From Muribaculaceae bacterium Isolate-036 (Harlan) (GTDB lineage Bacteria > Bacteroidota > Bacteroidia > Bacteroidales > Muribaculaceae): DNA of 64,000 bases. Positions 55,080 to 62,175 of the stretch are shown one piece after another. The position numbers and the translations under genes were made by a program. A model generated the notes under the pieces. That model had not been told where the DNA came from. It saw nothing but the letters and a program-made list of their open reading frames with translations, and did no database searches. Where the stretch lies: positions 1-64,000 of the forward strand of contig RIAY01000010.1 of assembly GCA_003833075.1 (NCBI GenBank), written 5' to 3'. How positions within the stretch are numbered: the stretch's first letter is position 1; the number at the start of each line of letters is the position of its first letter.

Positions 55080-56621
55080 ATGACAGACAAAATACTCTGG
55101 GCTGACGATGAGATAGATCTTCTCAAGCCCCACATACTTTTTCTTAAAGCCAAGGGATATGAAGTGACAACCGTGTCCAACGGGCGCGATGCGCTGGATG
55201 CGCTGGCAAACGAGCCTTATTCCCTTATTCTGCTTGACGAGAATATGCCGGGAATCTCCGGACTGGAGACTCTTGCCCTGATAAACCGCTCGCATCCCGA
55301 CATCCCGGTGATCATGATAACCAAAAGCGAGGAGGAAAACATCATGGACCAGGCGATCGGCAACCAGATCGCGGATTATCTCATAAAACCGGTTAACCCG
55401 AACCAGATACTCCTTTCAATAAAAAAGAACCTCCACAGCCGGGAGATAGTGGCGACACGCGCTTCTTCAGAATATCAGCAGGATTTCATGAGAATCTCCT
55501 CGCTGATAAACACAGCCGCTTCAATACAGGACTGGATGGATGTATACCGCGAGCTGGTAAGATGGGAACTCAAACTTGCAGAGACAGACAATTCAATGTC
55601 GGAGATGCTTCTGATGCAGAAACGCGATGCAAACTCCAATTTCTGCAAATTCGTGAAACGCAACTACGAGGATTGGGTGACAGGTTCGGAACATCCGCTT
55701 ATGAGCCATGAGATTTTCCGACAGCGTGTTTTCCCTCTGCTCGACAAGGGGGAGAAGACATGTTTCATACTTGTTGATAATTTCAGACTCGACCAGTGGA
55801 AAGTGGTGTTGCCGCTTGTGTCGGAATTCTTCAATGTGTCGGAAGAACTGTATACCACCATTCTTCCCACCTCCACGCAGTATGCGCGAAACGCCATATT
55901 TGCAGGTCTCATGCCGCTGCAGATAGCGACAATGTTTCCGCAATACTGGGTAGACGAGGATGAGGACGAAGGTCTTAATATACACGAGGAAAAGCTGGTG
56001 CAGACCCAACTCGACCGTTTCCGCCGCAAGGACAGATTCCAGTATACAAAGCTTAACGATTCATCGGCAGGCGAGAAATTCGTTCAGTCGCTATCTTCCT
56101 CCAGAGACATACCGTTGCAGGTTCTTGTTCTCAACTTCATAGACATGCTTTCACATGCGCGCACCGAATCAAAGATGATACGCGAGCTTGCAAACAGCGA
56201 CGCCGCGTATCGATCGCTTACCGAGAGCTGGTTCCGCCATTCATCAGCCGTCGACATCTTCCGCAGGCTTGCCGAACTGGGCTACAAGGTGATTCTTACC
56301 ACGGACCACGGCACTATACGGGTAGACAATCCGGTGAAAGTGGTGGGTGATAAAAACACCAATACAAACCTGCGCTACAAAGTTGGAAAAAACCTGAGCT
56401 ATAATCCGAAACAGGTGTATGAGATGCATGATCCCAAGCGTTTCGGACTGCCGGCTCCTAATCTGTCAAGTTCATTCATATATGCGTGCAATGAGGATTT
56501 TTTCTCATATCCGAACAATTACAATTATTATGTGCAATATTACACCGGCACTTTCCAGCACGGAGGTATCTCGCTTCAGGAAATGCTCGTGCCGCTCGTT
56601 ACATTGACACCAAAACAATGA
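55080..56621 (+). CDS. porX: PorX: response regulator fused to an alkaline-phosphatase-fold domain
   Basis: 513 residues from the ATG at 55080; the earlier frame lies in porW. Residues 1-120 are a receiver domain (ILWADDEIDLLKPHI; phospho-acceptor Asp53 in LILLDENMPG; conserved Thr/Lys in MITKSEEE and LIKPV). A linker follows, and from about 205 an alkaline-phosphatase superfamily (PglZ-like) domain (CFILVDNFRLDQW; LTTDHGTIRVDNPVKV). PorX with PorY controls type IX secretion genes and has phosphodiesterase activity in Porphyromonas. Length agrees with the family (about 518). Confidence 0.9.
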   Translation: MTDKILWADDEIDLLKPHILFLKAKGYEVTTVSNGRDALDALANEPYSLILLDENMPGISGLETLALINRSHPDIPVIMITKSEEENIMDQAIGNQIADYLIKPVNPNQILLSIKKNLHSREIVATRASSEYQQDFMRISSLINTAASIQDWMDVYRELVRWELKLAETDNSMSEMLLMQKRDANSNFCKFVKRNYEDWVTGSEHPLMSHEIFRQRVFPLLDKGEKTCFILVDNFRLDQWKVVLPLVSEFFNVSEELYTTILPTSTQYARNAIFAGLMPLQIATMFPQYWVDEDEDEGLNIHEEKLVQTQLDRFRRKDRFQYTKLNDSSAGEKFVQSLSSSRDIPLQVLVLNFIDMLSHARTESKMIRELANSDAAYRSLTESWFRHSSAVDIFRRLAELGYKVILTTDHGTIRVDNPVKVVGDKNTNTNLRYKVGKNLSYNPKQVYEMHDPKRFGLPAPNLSSSFIYACNEDFFSYPNNYNYYVQYYTGTFQHGGISLQEMLVPLVTLTPKQ

Positions 56622-56625
56622 AGCC

Positions 56626-57234
56626 ATGCGTACACTCCTCTGTCTGATAGCCGCCGCGCTGCCGTGTGCTTCACTTATTCCCGGCACTCCGATGCGCGAG
56701 ATCGAAGACCGCGCTGCAAACGGCGAGGAATGCGCCATATCAGCACTGCGCGATTCTGCATCAGCCGGTTCGCTGCGGGCAATGAATTATCTGGGGTTCT
56801 TATACTGGCAGGGAAAGGGTACACGTCTCGACCGCGATTCGGCACTCATGTATCTGCGGAACGCTTCAGCTGCCGGAGATGCCAAGGCTTCGGCGAATCT
56901 CGGGCACCTTCTGCTCGCAGGATCGCCGGAACTGCCGCCAGACACGGCAGAGGCTCTCCGCCTTCTTGATTACGCGGCAGGACGCAGATCTCCCTCCGCT
57001 TTACGGGAACTGGCAGACTATTTTGAGGGAAATCCGGGTGACTCAGCATCTGCCGGAGCAATAAAAAAAGTGGCAGACGCTTATTCGCTCGGCCACATAT
57101 TACGCTACGATTATAAGAAATCAATCATATTCTATGACAGGGCAGCTCGTCTGGGCGACACTGTCGCAAAACGGATTGTTTCCGAGTTGCTTGAGATTTT
57201 TCCCGATGCACTCGGACCGGAACATTCACAATAA
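56626..57234 (+). CDS. Sel1/TPR-like repeat protein, exported
   Basis: 202 residues, 4 bp after porX. A short signal-like N-terminus (LLCLIAAALPCASLI) is followed by Sel1-type repeats with the pattern AMNYLGFLYWQGKGTRLDRD-x-ALMYLRNASAAGD, then ANLGHLLLAGS and later SALRELADYFEGN. Each repeat is about 36 residues. Such proteins mediate protein contacts in the periplasm. Coupling to porX suggests a part in the same regulatory or secretion process, but that is inferred from position only. Confidence 0.75.
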   Translation: MRTLLCLIAAALPCASLIPGTPMREIEDRAANGEECAISALRDSASAGSLRAMNYLGFLYWQGKGTRLDRDSALMYLRNASAAGDAKASANLGHLLLAGSPELPPDTAEALRLLDYAAGRRSPSALRELADYFEGNPGDSASAGAIKKVADAYSLGHILRYDYKKSIIFYDRAARLGDTVAKRIVSELLEIFPDALGPEHSQ

Positions 57235-57275
57235 AATCAATATGAAAGTCTCGTCAACCGCCGGTATCAGGATTC

Positions 57276-57635
57276 CTATTTGATCGAGAATCTGAACGGA
57301 ACCTCGGCAGTAGACTCCACGGCTTTACCGTCTTTTGATGCGGGAATCCACGCCGGCATTTTCTTTACAACGCGTATCGCCTCCGCCTCAAGGTCGGGAT
57401 CAACCATACGTTTTACCTTGATATTCCCGATGGTGCCATCGGTCTTAACTGTGAATGAGACAACAACCACACCTTCCACTCCATTTTCAGCAGCGGCGGC
57501 GGGATAGACGAGTGTCTTGCCGATAAATTCCGCCTGAGCCTTGTCTCCTCCGGGGAAAGAAGCTTTTGTCTCTGCTGCAAGTGCCGTAACGGAAGCCACT
57601 GCCGCCATAACCAATACAAGTATAAACTTTTTCAT
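57276..57635 (-). CDS. Small secreted TonB C-terminal-domain protein
   Basis: 119 residues: a signal peptide (MKKFILVLVMAAVASVTALAA) directly followed by one TonB C-terminal domain (FIGKTLVYPAAAAENGVEGVVVVSF, TDGTIGNIKVKRMVDPDL, ending PFRFSIK). Normal TonB has a membrane anchor and a long Pro-rich spacer; both are missing here. So it is likely a free periplasmic domain that binds a TonB box or cell wall, not an energy transducer. It stands alone, in the opposite direction to the porW-porX run. Confidence 0.85.
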   Translation of the reverse strand: MKKFILVLVMAAVASVTALAAETKASFPGGDKAQAEFIGKTLVYPAAAAENGVEGVVVVSFTVKTDGTIGNIKVKRMVDPDLEAEAIRVVKKMPAWIPASKDGKAVESTAEVPFRFSIK

Positions 57636-57702
57636 AACAATTGTTTTAATTTGCCGAAGCCACGTAGGCTTTCAACAAAATAGTTTTATCCTAATATTGG
57701 AC

Positions 57703-57764
57703 AACCGTCTCTTAAAAAGGTTTAAGAGACGGTTTAAAAACAGTTTCCAGAAGACGGTTTAAAA
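57703..57764. repeat. 14 bp perfect hairpin with repeated AGACGGTTTAAAA
   Basis: AACCGTCTCTTAAA, loop AAGG, and its complement (57703-57734). The 13-mer AGACGGTTTAAAA occurs at 57727-57739 and again at 57752-57764. Between them, GAAACTGTTTTTAAA (minus strand) resembles the family-A end. It may serve as terminator of the hydrolase gene or be a worn repeat. Confidence 0.55.
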
Positions 57765-57772
57765 CTTCATGT

Positions 57773-58846
57773 TTAGAATTTCAGATACTCATTGAAGAAT
57801 CCTGCAAGAGCGTCAAACGGAATTATATCCTTACGGTCGTAAAGGCCTGTGTGGCTTGCTCCGGGAATTGCCATAAAGAGTTTGTTGTTGTCCTGACCCG
57901 GATTCACGGCCAGCTTTTTGTAAGCGTCACTGCCGAAATAAAAGGAATGTGCCTTTTCTCCATGAATAATCATTACCGCGTTCTTAATCTCTGCGGCACG
58001 GCTCATGAGCGGAAAATTTATCCACGGAATTGGGGATGTCGCATTCCTGCCGCCGTTTGAGTTCAGAGATCTGGGGTGATAGCCTCTGGATGTCTTATAA
58101 TAATCGAAATAATCACGAAGGAATTTCGGTGCGTCTTCAGGAAGCACATCCGGCACACCCCCTCCAAGCTTCGGCGTACCGTTGCGAAAATCCTCCGTAC
58201 GCTGCGCTGCAAGTGCCGTTCTCAGTTTGTCACGGTCTTCGGCAGTGTCCGCACTGTCGAAATATCCGTTGGCGCTGACCCGGCTCATGTCATACATTGT
58301 CGAGGCTACGGTCGCTTTTATGCGAGGGTCTGACGCCGCCGCATTTATGGCAAGACCACCCCAGCCGCAGATGCCAATCACACCGACAGCCTCAGGATTT
58401 ACCGACGGATGAGTCACGAGGAAATCAACGGCGGCGCTGAAATCTTCCGTGTTTATGTCCGGAGAGGTCATATAACGCGGTTGTCCGCCGCTTTCTCCAG
58501 TAAACGAGGGGTCGAATGCCAGTGTGATGAATCCGCGTTCCGCCATTTCCTGTGCGTAAAGACCGGAACACTGCTCCTTGACCGCGCCGAAAGGACCGCA
58601 GACCGCTATCGCCGGCAATGAACCGACGGCATTTTCAGGACTGTACATATCCGCAGCAAGAGTGATGCCGTAACGATTGGTGAACGTAACTTTCTTATGT
58701 TTCACTTTATTGCTACGGGGAAAAGTTTTATCCCATTCCGGTGTAAGTTCGAGGCTTTCCATTTCCATAATGTTTTTATTGTTTTGCGATTTGATTGTCA
58801 TCAATGAAAAAACTGCCAATAGAAGCAAGCTGATGTTTCTTTTCAT
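57773..58846 (-). CDS. Exported alpha/beta hydrolase with a Cys in the nucleophile elbow
   Basis: 357 residues, N-terminal signal (MKRNISLLLLAVFSLMTIKS). The hydrolase fold shows in ITLAADMYSPENAVGSLPAI, the oxyanion region AVCGPFGAVKEQ, the elbow VIGICGWGGLA near residue 160 and the catalytic His in IPGASHTGLYD. The elbow is G-x-C-x-W-G: Cys instead of Ser, as in dienelactone hydrolases. This group (often annotated as DLH or YbbA-like) is common in Bacteroidetes and fungi; substrate unknown. A family-A repeat copy lies 16 bp upstream of its start. Confidence 0.82.
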   Translation of the reverse strand: MKRNISLLLLAVFSLMTIKSQNNKNIMEMESLELTPEWDKTFPRSNKVKHKKVTFTNRYGITLAADMYSPENAVGSLPAIAVCGPFGAVKEQCSGLYAQEMAERGFITLAFDPSFTGESGGQPRYMTSPDINTEDFSAAVDFLVTHPSVNPEAVGVIGICGWGGLAINAAASDPRIKATVASTMYDMSRVSANGYFDSADTAEDRDKLRTALAAQRTEDFRNGTPKLGGGVPDVLPEDAPKFLRDYFDYYKTSRGYHPRSLNSNGGRNATSPIPWINFPLMSRAAEIKNAVMIIHGEKAHSFYFGSDAYKKLAVNPGQDNNKLFMAIPGASHTGLYDRKDIIPFDALAGFFNEYLKF

Positions 58847-58861
58847 ATGTCTGTATATCTC

Positions 58862-59000
58862 TTAGAAACTGTTTAAATTTAATTGTGAGGTTCATTGAGA
58901 GGATTTTATGAGACTCGGTGAAAACAGCCATAAAAGACCTCAAGGAAGCCACAAGATTCACTATATAAAAAATATCGAATTAAATTTAAACAGTTTCTTA
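58862..59000 (+). mobile_element. Family-A palindromic repeat, copy 3 (short form, 139 bp)
   Basis: TTA-GAAACTGTTTAAATTTAATT from 58862 and the inverted end GTTTC-TTA to 59000. Same 50 bp deletion as copy 2, with only a few base differences. It fills much of the 389 bp gap between the hydrolase and EamA genes; the rest holds the EamA promoter region and nothing else I can name. Confidence 0.85.
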
Positions 59001-59191
59001 ATCCGTATTGCAAAATTAACATACAGACAGACAAGACAAATAACCAATGTTACGCAAGAATATACCTCGATTACGGAATTTCACACATGCGGTCGACTGC
59101 CATCGTTCGCATAAGCGTCATAGAGGTAACCGGTGACCGTCACGCAGACCGTTGCGACGGATGAATCATTGGTTTTCCCGTGAAAGTTTAG

Positions 59192-59199
59192 TAATTTTG
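59192..59199 (+). promoter_or_regulatory. -7 box of the EamA transporter gene
   Basis: TAATTTTG, TAnnTTTG type, 36 bp before the ATG. The tandem repeat at 59199-59234 would form the whole leader. Confidence 0.5.
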
Positions 59200-59234
59200 C
59201 AGTTTCAGCGATTTATGCAGTTTCAGTGATTTAT
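59199..59234 (+). repeat. 18 bp unit duplicated in the leader of the EamA gene
   Basis: GCAGTTTCAGCGATTTAT (59199-59216) followed by GCAGTTTCAGTGATTTAT (59217-59234), one mismatch. It ends directly before the start codon region. Confidence 0.9.
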
Positions 59235-59235
59235 T

Positions 59236-60144
59236 ATGAAAATAGATTTAAAAGGACATGCCTCGATGTTCGGGGCAAATGCCATATGGGGTGTTATGTC
59301 TCCTATAGCAAAATTCGTAATGATCAGCGGCACAATAACCCCGTGGGTCGTAACAAATCTGCGTATTGCCGGTGCCATGATCCTGTTCTGGCTCGTGTCT
59401 CTTTTCATGAAACCGGAACATGTGGGGTCTAAAGATCTGGCAAAGCTCTTCGGAGCCTCGCTGCTTGCGATCATATTCAACCAGGGCTGTTTCATTACCG
59501 GTCTGGGAATGACATCTCCCACAAACGCTTCAATAATCACGACAAGTATGCCGTTATGGGCAATGATTCTCGCTGCGTTTCTTCTGAAAGAACCCATAAC
59601 AGGCAAAAAAATAATGGGTATTGCCGCCGGAGCTGCCGGAGCGGTGCTTCTTATTCTCGGAGGCAGCCCGGCGTCCGGAGGCTCCTCCTCATCGATATTG
59701 GGAGATCTTACAGTGCTTACCGCCCAGTTGAGCTATGCCCTGTATATCGTGCTTTTCAAGAACTTTGTATCCCGTTATTCTCTTTTCACCGTCATGAAAT
59801 GGATGTTCACGTTCGCATTCATATGTATAGTGCCGTTTTCTGCCGGAGAACTTGCCTATACAAAATGGGATGCCGTAACACCTATGGAGTGGGGAGCACT
59901 GTCATTGGTTGTGGTCGGTGCGACTTTTGTATCTTATATACTTGTCGTGATCGGTCAGAAACGCCTGCGTCCCACAGTGGCGGGGATGTATAATTACATA
60001 CAACCTCTTGTGGCTTGCATAATCGCGATACTGTGGGGTATGGATACATTTGGAATAACAAAAGCATTTGCAATACTTCTGATATTTGCAGGCGTATTCC
60101 TTGTAACCATGAGCCGAAGCCGGAAAGACATGGAGTCGGAATAA
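59236..60144 (+). CDS. EamA (DMT superfamily) transporter
   Basis: 302 residues with ten predicted membrane helices in two five-helix halves, typical of EamA exporters. The first half starts GANAIWGVMSPIAKFVMIS and has MTSPTNASIITTSMPLWAMILAAFLLKEPI. The second starts GDLTVLTAQLSYALYIVLF and ends with KRLRPTVAGMYNYIQPLVACIIAILWG. Members export metabolites such as amino acids or purines; substrate not predictable. The broken araC fragment downstream on the other strand may be its former regulator. Confidence 0.9.
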   Translation: MKIDLKGHASMFGANAIWGVMSPIAKFVMISGTITPWVVTNLRIAGAMILFWLVSLFMKPEHVGSKDLAKLFGASLLAIIFNQGCFITGLGMTSPTNASIITTSMPLWAMILAAFLLKEPITGKKIMGIAAGAAGAVLLILGGSPASGGSSSSILGDLTVLTAQLSYALYIVLFKNFVSRYSLFTVMKWMFTFAFICIVPFSAGELAYTKWDAVTPMEWGALSLVVVGATFVSYILVVIGQKRLRPTVAGMYNYIQPLVACIIAILWGMDTFGITKAFAILLIFAGVFLVTMSRSRKDMESE

Positions 60145-60153
60145 TGTCTTTAA

Positions 60154-60421
60154 TCACATAAGTAAGTGTTGGAAATTGTTGCGATATTCTGTCGGCGACA
60201 CTCCAAGCATATTTTTCACAAACCGGCTGAAATGAGACTGACTGTAAAAATTCATGCGTGCATAAAATGCGACTTCCCGGCTTTCGGTTTTTTTGTCGCA
60301 CAAGGTCAAGAAAGCGAGTGAAGATATTGGCAGTATTACCGTTAAGTATTTTGTTCCTGTTGATTTCAGCGGCATAATATTCTGACCGACAGCAATCATT
60401 GATGTTAAAATTTCTAAACAT
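60154..60421 (-). pseudogene. AraC-family regulator fragment, frameshifted at a run of seven A
   Basis: Two minus-strand frames hold successive parts of an AraC C-terminal DNA-binding domain. The first is NGNTANIFTRFLDLVRQK (helix before the first HTH). After a run of seven A residues (60288-60294 on the plus strand as T7) the second frame goes on with TESREVAFYARMNFYSQSHF and FVKNMLGVSPTEYRNN. One base less in the run would join them. The N-terminal sensing domain and most of the first half are missing, so the gene is dead regardless of the shift. Its last codons lie within the solo family-B end. Confidence 0.75.
60158..60177 (+). repeat. Solo end of family B
   Basis: ATAAGTAAGTGTTGGAAATT is identical, over 20 bp, to the inner-strand reading of the right end of the 33288-33472 element. 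No other part of the element is present nearby. It overlaps the last codons of the araC fragment. Confidence 0.65.
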
Positions 60422-60444
60422 TTACGACTATGGCACAGAACTTA

Positions 60445-60576
60445 ATGAAAGGAACTTAGGCGTTCCAAGACACAATCAGAACTTATCTTGACAATATGGC
60501 AAAGAGTGACGCTTTATTCGCCATCAAATATGCCAATCGCACAGCGTTGGATTGCCGCCGGAGAGTCCGAATTTGA
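60445..60576 (+). pseudogene. PcfK-like gene remnant with an in-frame stop
   Basis: From the ATG at 60445 the frame reads MKGT-stop-AFQDTIR and YLDNMAKSDALFAIKYAN. PcfK-like proteins of Bacteroidales conjugative elements begin MKGTE-x-F-x2-TI-x2-YL-x5-A-x-D-x-LFA-x-KY. The stop (TAG, 60457-60459) sits where the family has Glu. After KYAN the similarity ends and the frame stops at 60574-60576. The C-terminal two thirds are lost. It is a trace of a former conjugative element at this site. Confidence 0.65.
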
Positions 60577-60625
60577 CGCTGATGGTGTCGATAAGTATGG
60601 CTATTGTAATGTTGGAGAAAAGACA

Positions 60626-60657
60626 AAAAACAACGTACCCGGAGGCACGTTGTTTTT
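60626..60657. terminator. Bidirectional terminator
   Basis: AAAAACAACGT (60626-60636) and ACGTTGTTTTT (60647-60657) pair over 11 bp with a 10 nt loop; T runs on both strands. It ends the minus-strand regulator unit at 60660. Confidence 0.8.
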
Positions 60658-60659
60658 AA

Positions 60660-60941
60660 TTATAGGTTGAGATATGATTTCAGAACATCGACATATTCTT
60701 CAAATGCCTTTATTCCATCTTCAGTGATTGAACATAGAGTCCGGGGGCGGTTTCCTGACATTCCTTTTTCAACAGATATATAACCTGCCGAGGAAAGCTT
60801 ATCAATCTGAACACTAAGGTTTCCGGCAGTGGATTCGGTTTTCTCTTTGAGATACACGAAATCTGCTTCTTCCACATTCATCAGAATGGACATAATAGCA
60901 AGCCGGAGTTGCGAATGCAGAAGCGGATTCAGCTCTTTCAT
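60660..60941 (-). CDS. Winged-helix transcriptional regulator (HTH_34-like)
   Basis: 93 residues. A small MarR/ArsR-like wing domain: LLHSQLRLAIMSILM (helix 1), ADFVYLKEKTESTAGNLSVQIDKLSSAGYI (helices 2-3, recognition) and VEKGMSGNRPRTLCSITEDGIKAFEEYV (wing and last helix). This matches the HTH_34 type of single-domain regulators. No ligand domain. It overlaps the upstream membrane protein gene by 4 bp. Two matching palindromes before that gene (61589 and 61669) are likely binding sites, so autoregulation is probable. Confidence 0.85.
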   Translation of the reverse strand: MKELNPLLHSQLRLAIMSILMNVEEADFVYLKEKTESTAGNLSVQIDKLSSAGYISVEKGMSGNRPRTLCSITEDGIKAFEEYVDVLKSYLNL

Positions 60942-61561
60942 CCCTTTTTCGCTTTATGATTAATTATATGACCGGGAACAATCATCATTACAACCCAAAA
61001 GAGAATGAAGAGGGGCATGAACCAGTTGGCTAAAAGAGGAATCTTACCGGTCACGCAACATACCAAAACCATTCCGATAGCCAAGCCGACAATTCCGCCC
61101 CATGTAAGGGATTTCTCTTTAACGATAAGACCTTGTGCAATCTCAGCAAAGGGAGCGGCAATAATTGTATAGACAATCATTGCAGTCCAGCATTTGATAC
61201 CGCCGATGAGTGAGAATCCGAGGCAAATTAAGGTTAAAACGATTTCGGATACTCCGAATATCGACCATAGATGAGAGGTGATTTTGTCGGAATAAGTCAC
61301 AACACCATCAGTTCGTTTTTCACGACGCGCCATTATAGAAGTTAACGGCATACCGATTACGGGAATGGCAAACCACAGCCAGTTCCATACATTTTGCCGT
61401 GTGGCTGCGAGCAGTATCCATACCAGTATTGAACTAAATACAGCAAGGTATCCCCACATAAGCAGGATGTTACCGCTGCCGAGGTAGCGGGCTTTCGTGC
61501 GAGCAATCATCGAAGTTATCACTTCGAGGCTCTCTTTTTCAGTTAGTTTTTTATCTTCCAT
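60938..61561 (-). CDS. Membrane protein cotranscribed with the winged-helix regulator
   Basis: 207 residues. A polar N-terminus (KKLTEKESLEVITSMIARTKAR) is followed by about six membrane helices: MWGYLAVFSSILVWILLA, WLWFAIPVIGMPLTSI, SIFGVSEIVLTLICLGFSLI and three more to residue 200. No known family motif. The 4 bp overlap with the regulator gene (ATGA) points to a small two-gene module of the kind in which a membrane protein is controlled by a single-domain regulator. Function unknown. Confidence 0.75.
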   Translation of the reverse strand: MEDKKLTEKESLEVITSMIARTKARYLGSGNILLMWGYLAVFSSILVWILLAATRQNVWNWLWFAIPVIGMPLTSIMARREKRTDGVVTYSDKITSHLWSIFGVSEIVLTLICLGFSLIGGIKCWTAMIVYTIIAAPFAEIAQGLIVKEKSLTWGGIVGLAIGMVLVCCVTGKIPLLANWFMPLFILFWVVMMIVPGHIINHKAKKG

Positions 61562-61588
61562 TTTACAGGATTTTGAGGGTTAACTTTA

Positions 61589-61605
61589 GGTTTATTTTAT
61601 AAACC
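61589..61605. promoter_or_regulatory. Probable operator, proximal copy
   Basis: GGTTTATTTTATAAACC: perfect 7 bp half-sites around TTT. Lies 28-44 bp before the start of the membrane protein gene. Confidence 0.65.
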
Positions 61606-61616
61606 ATTTCTCTTTG

Positions 61617-61647
61617 AAAAAAGAGCGGTCGCGCGATTCCGCTCTTT
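61617..61647 (-). terminator. Terminator-like hairpin between the two operators
   Basis: AAGAGCGG (61621-61628) and CCGCTCTT (61639-61646). Read on the minus strand the stem is followed by a T run. It would end transcription coming from the ATPase fragment, or act as attenuator for the regulator operon. Confidence 0.6.
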
Positions 61648-61668
61648 ATTCGGTTGCTAAGTTAATAA

Positions 61669-61685
61669 GGTTTATAATATAAACC
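61669..61685. promoter_or_regulatory. Probable operator, distal copy
   Basis: GGTTTATAATATAAACC: perfect 8 bp half-sites around A. 15 of 17 bases equal the proximal copy; centres are 80 bp apart. Confidence 0.65.
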
Positions 61686-61747
61686 AAATTTTTCAGGAGA
61701 TTTTTTTGAAAAAATTTTTAGCGCTTCCTTAAAATTTGTTGGCTGCA

Positions 61748-62126
61748 TTATAGCCATTCATCTTTCAACAGGAAATCAAATAAGTCTGTGAAATATATAC
61801 CGTTATCATCGGTATAAGGCATTATTTCGCCACCGACAACCACAATCTTCTTGAATGAATCGGAAATCTTCAGGAGAGATGCGAGTTCCTGCTCCCACTT
61901 TTCTTCGGACGGTATCGAGTACGCGGACTGAATATAATACTTCCGGCTTCCCTTGTTAGCGATGAAGTCTATCTCACGCTGTGAATATGACATTTTGCCG
62001 TCTTTCATTTCACGGCTTTCTACTATGCCCACATCTACAAGATAACCGAGAACACGCAGATGATTATATATAACATTCTCCATTATATGCGTCGGCTCCT
62101 GCTGACGAAAATTCAACCTTGCGTTT
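61748..62126 (-). pseudogene. C-terminal fragment of a DUF4143 ATPase
   Basis: The frame begins in the palindrome at 62127 and reads NARLNFRQQEPTHIMENVIYN, then GYLVDVGIVES and QREIDFIANKGSRKYYIQSAYS, ending with DLFDFLLKDEWL. This matches the C-terminal nuclease-like domain (ExD-x-IAN, YIQSA) of AAA ATPases with DUF4143, which normally have about 400 residues. The ATPase domain and start are missing. The cut is exactly at the 49 bp palindrome, beyond which a broken MFS gene begins. Confidence 0.75.
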
Positions 62127-62175
62127 CTAAGAGATTGTCTAAATTTTATTGATTAAAATTTAGACAATCTCTTAG
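62127..62175. repeat. 49 bp perfect palindrome joining two broken genes
   Basis: CTAAGAGATTGTCTAAATTTTA (62127-62148), written here as its first 20 bases CTAAGAGATTGTCTAAATTT plus TA, a 5 nt loop, and the exact complement (62154-62175). The half-site AGAGATTGTCTAAATTT resembles the family-A end AGAAACTGTTTAAATTT. The stop codons of the MFS fragment fall inside it. Confidence 0.75.

Noticed and set aside
60488..60670. 60-codon plus-strand frame before the terminator
   Set aside because: Runs through the terminator stem and competes with the better-supported PcfK remnant frame.
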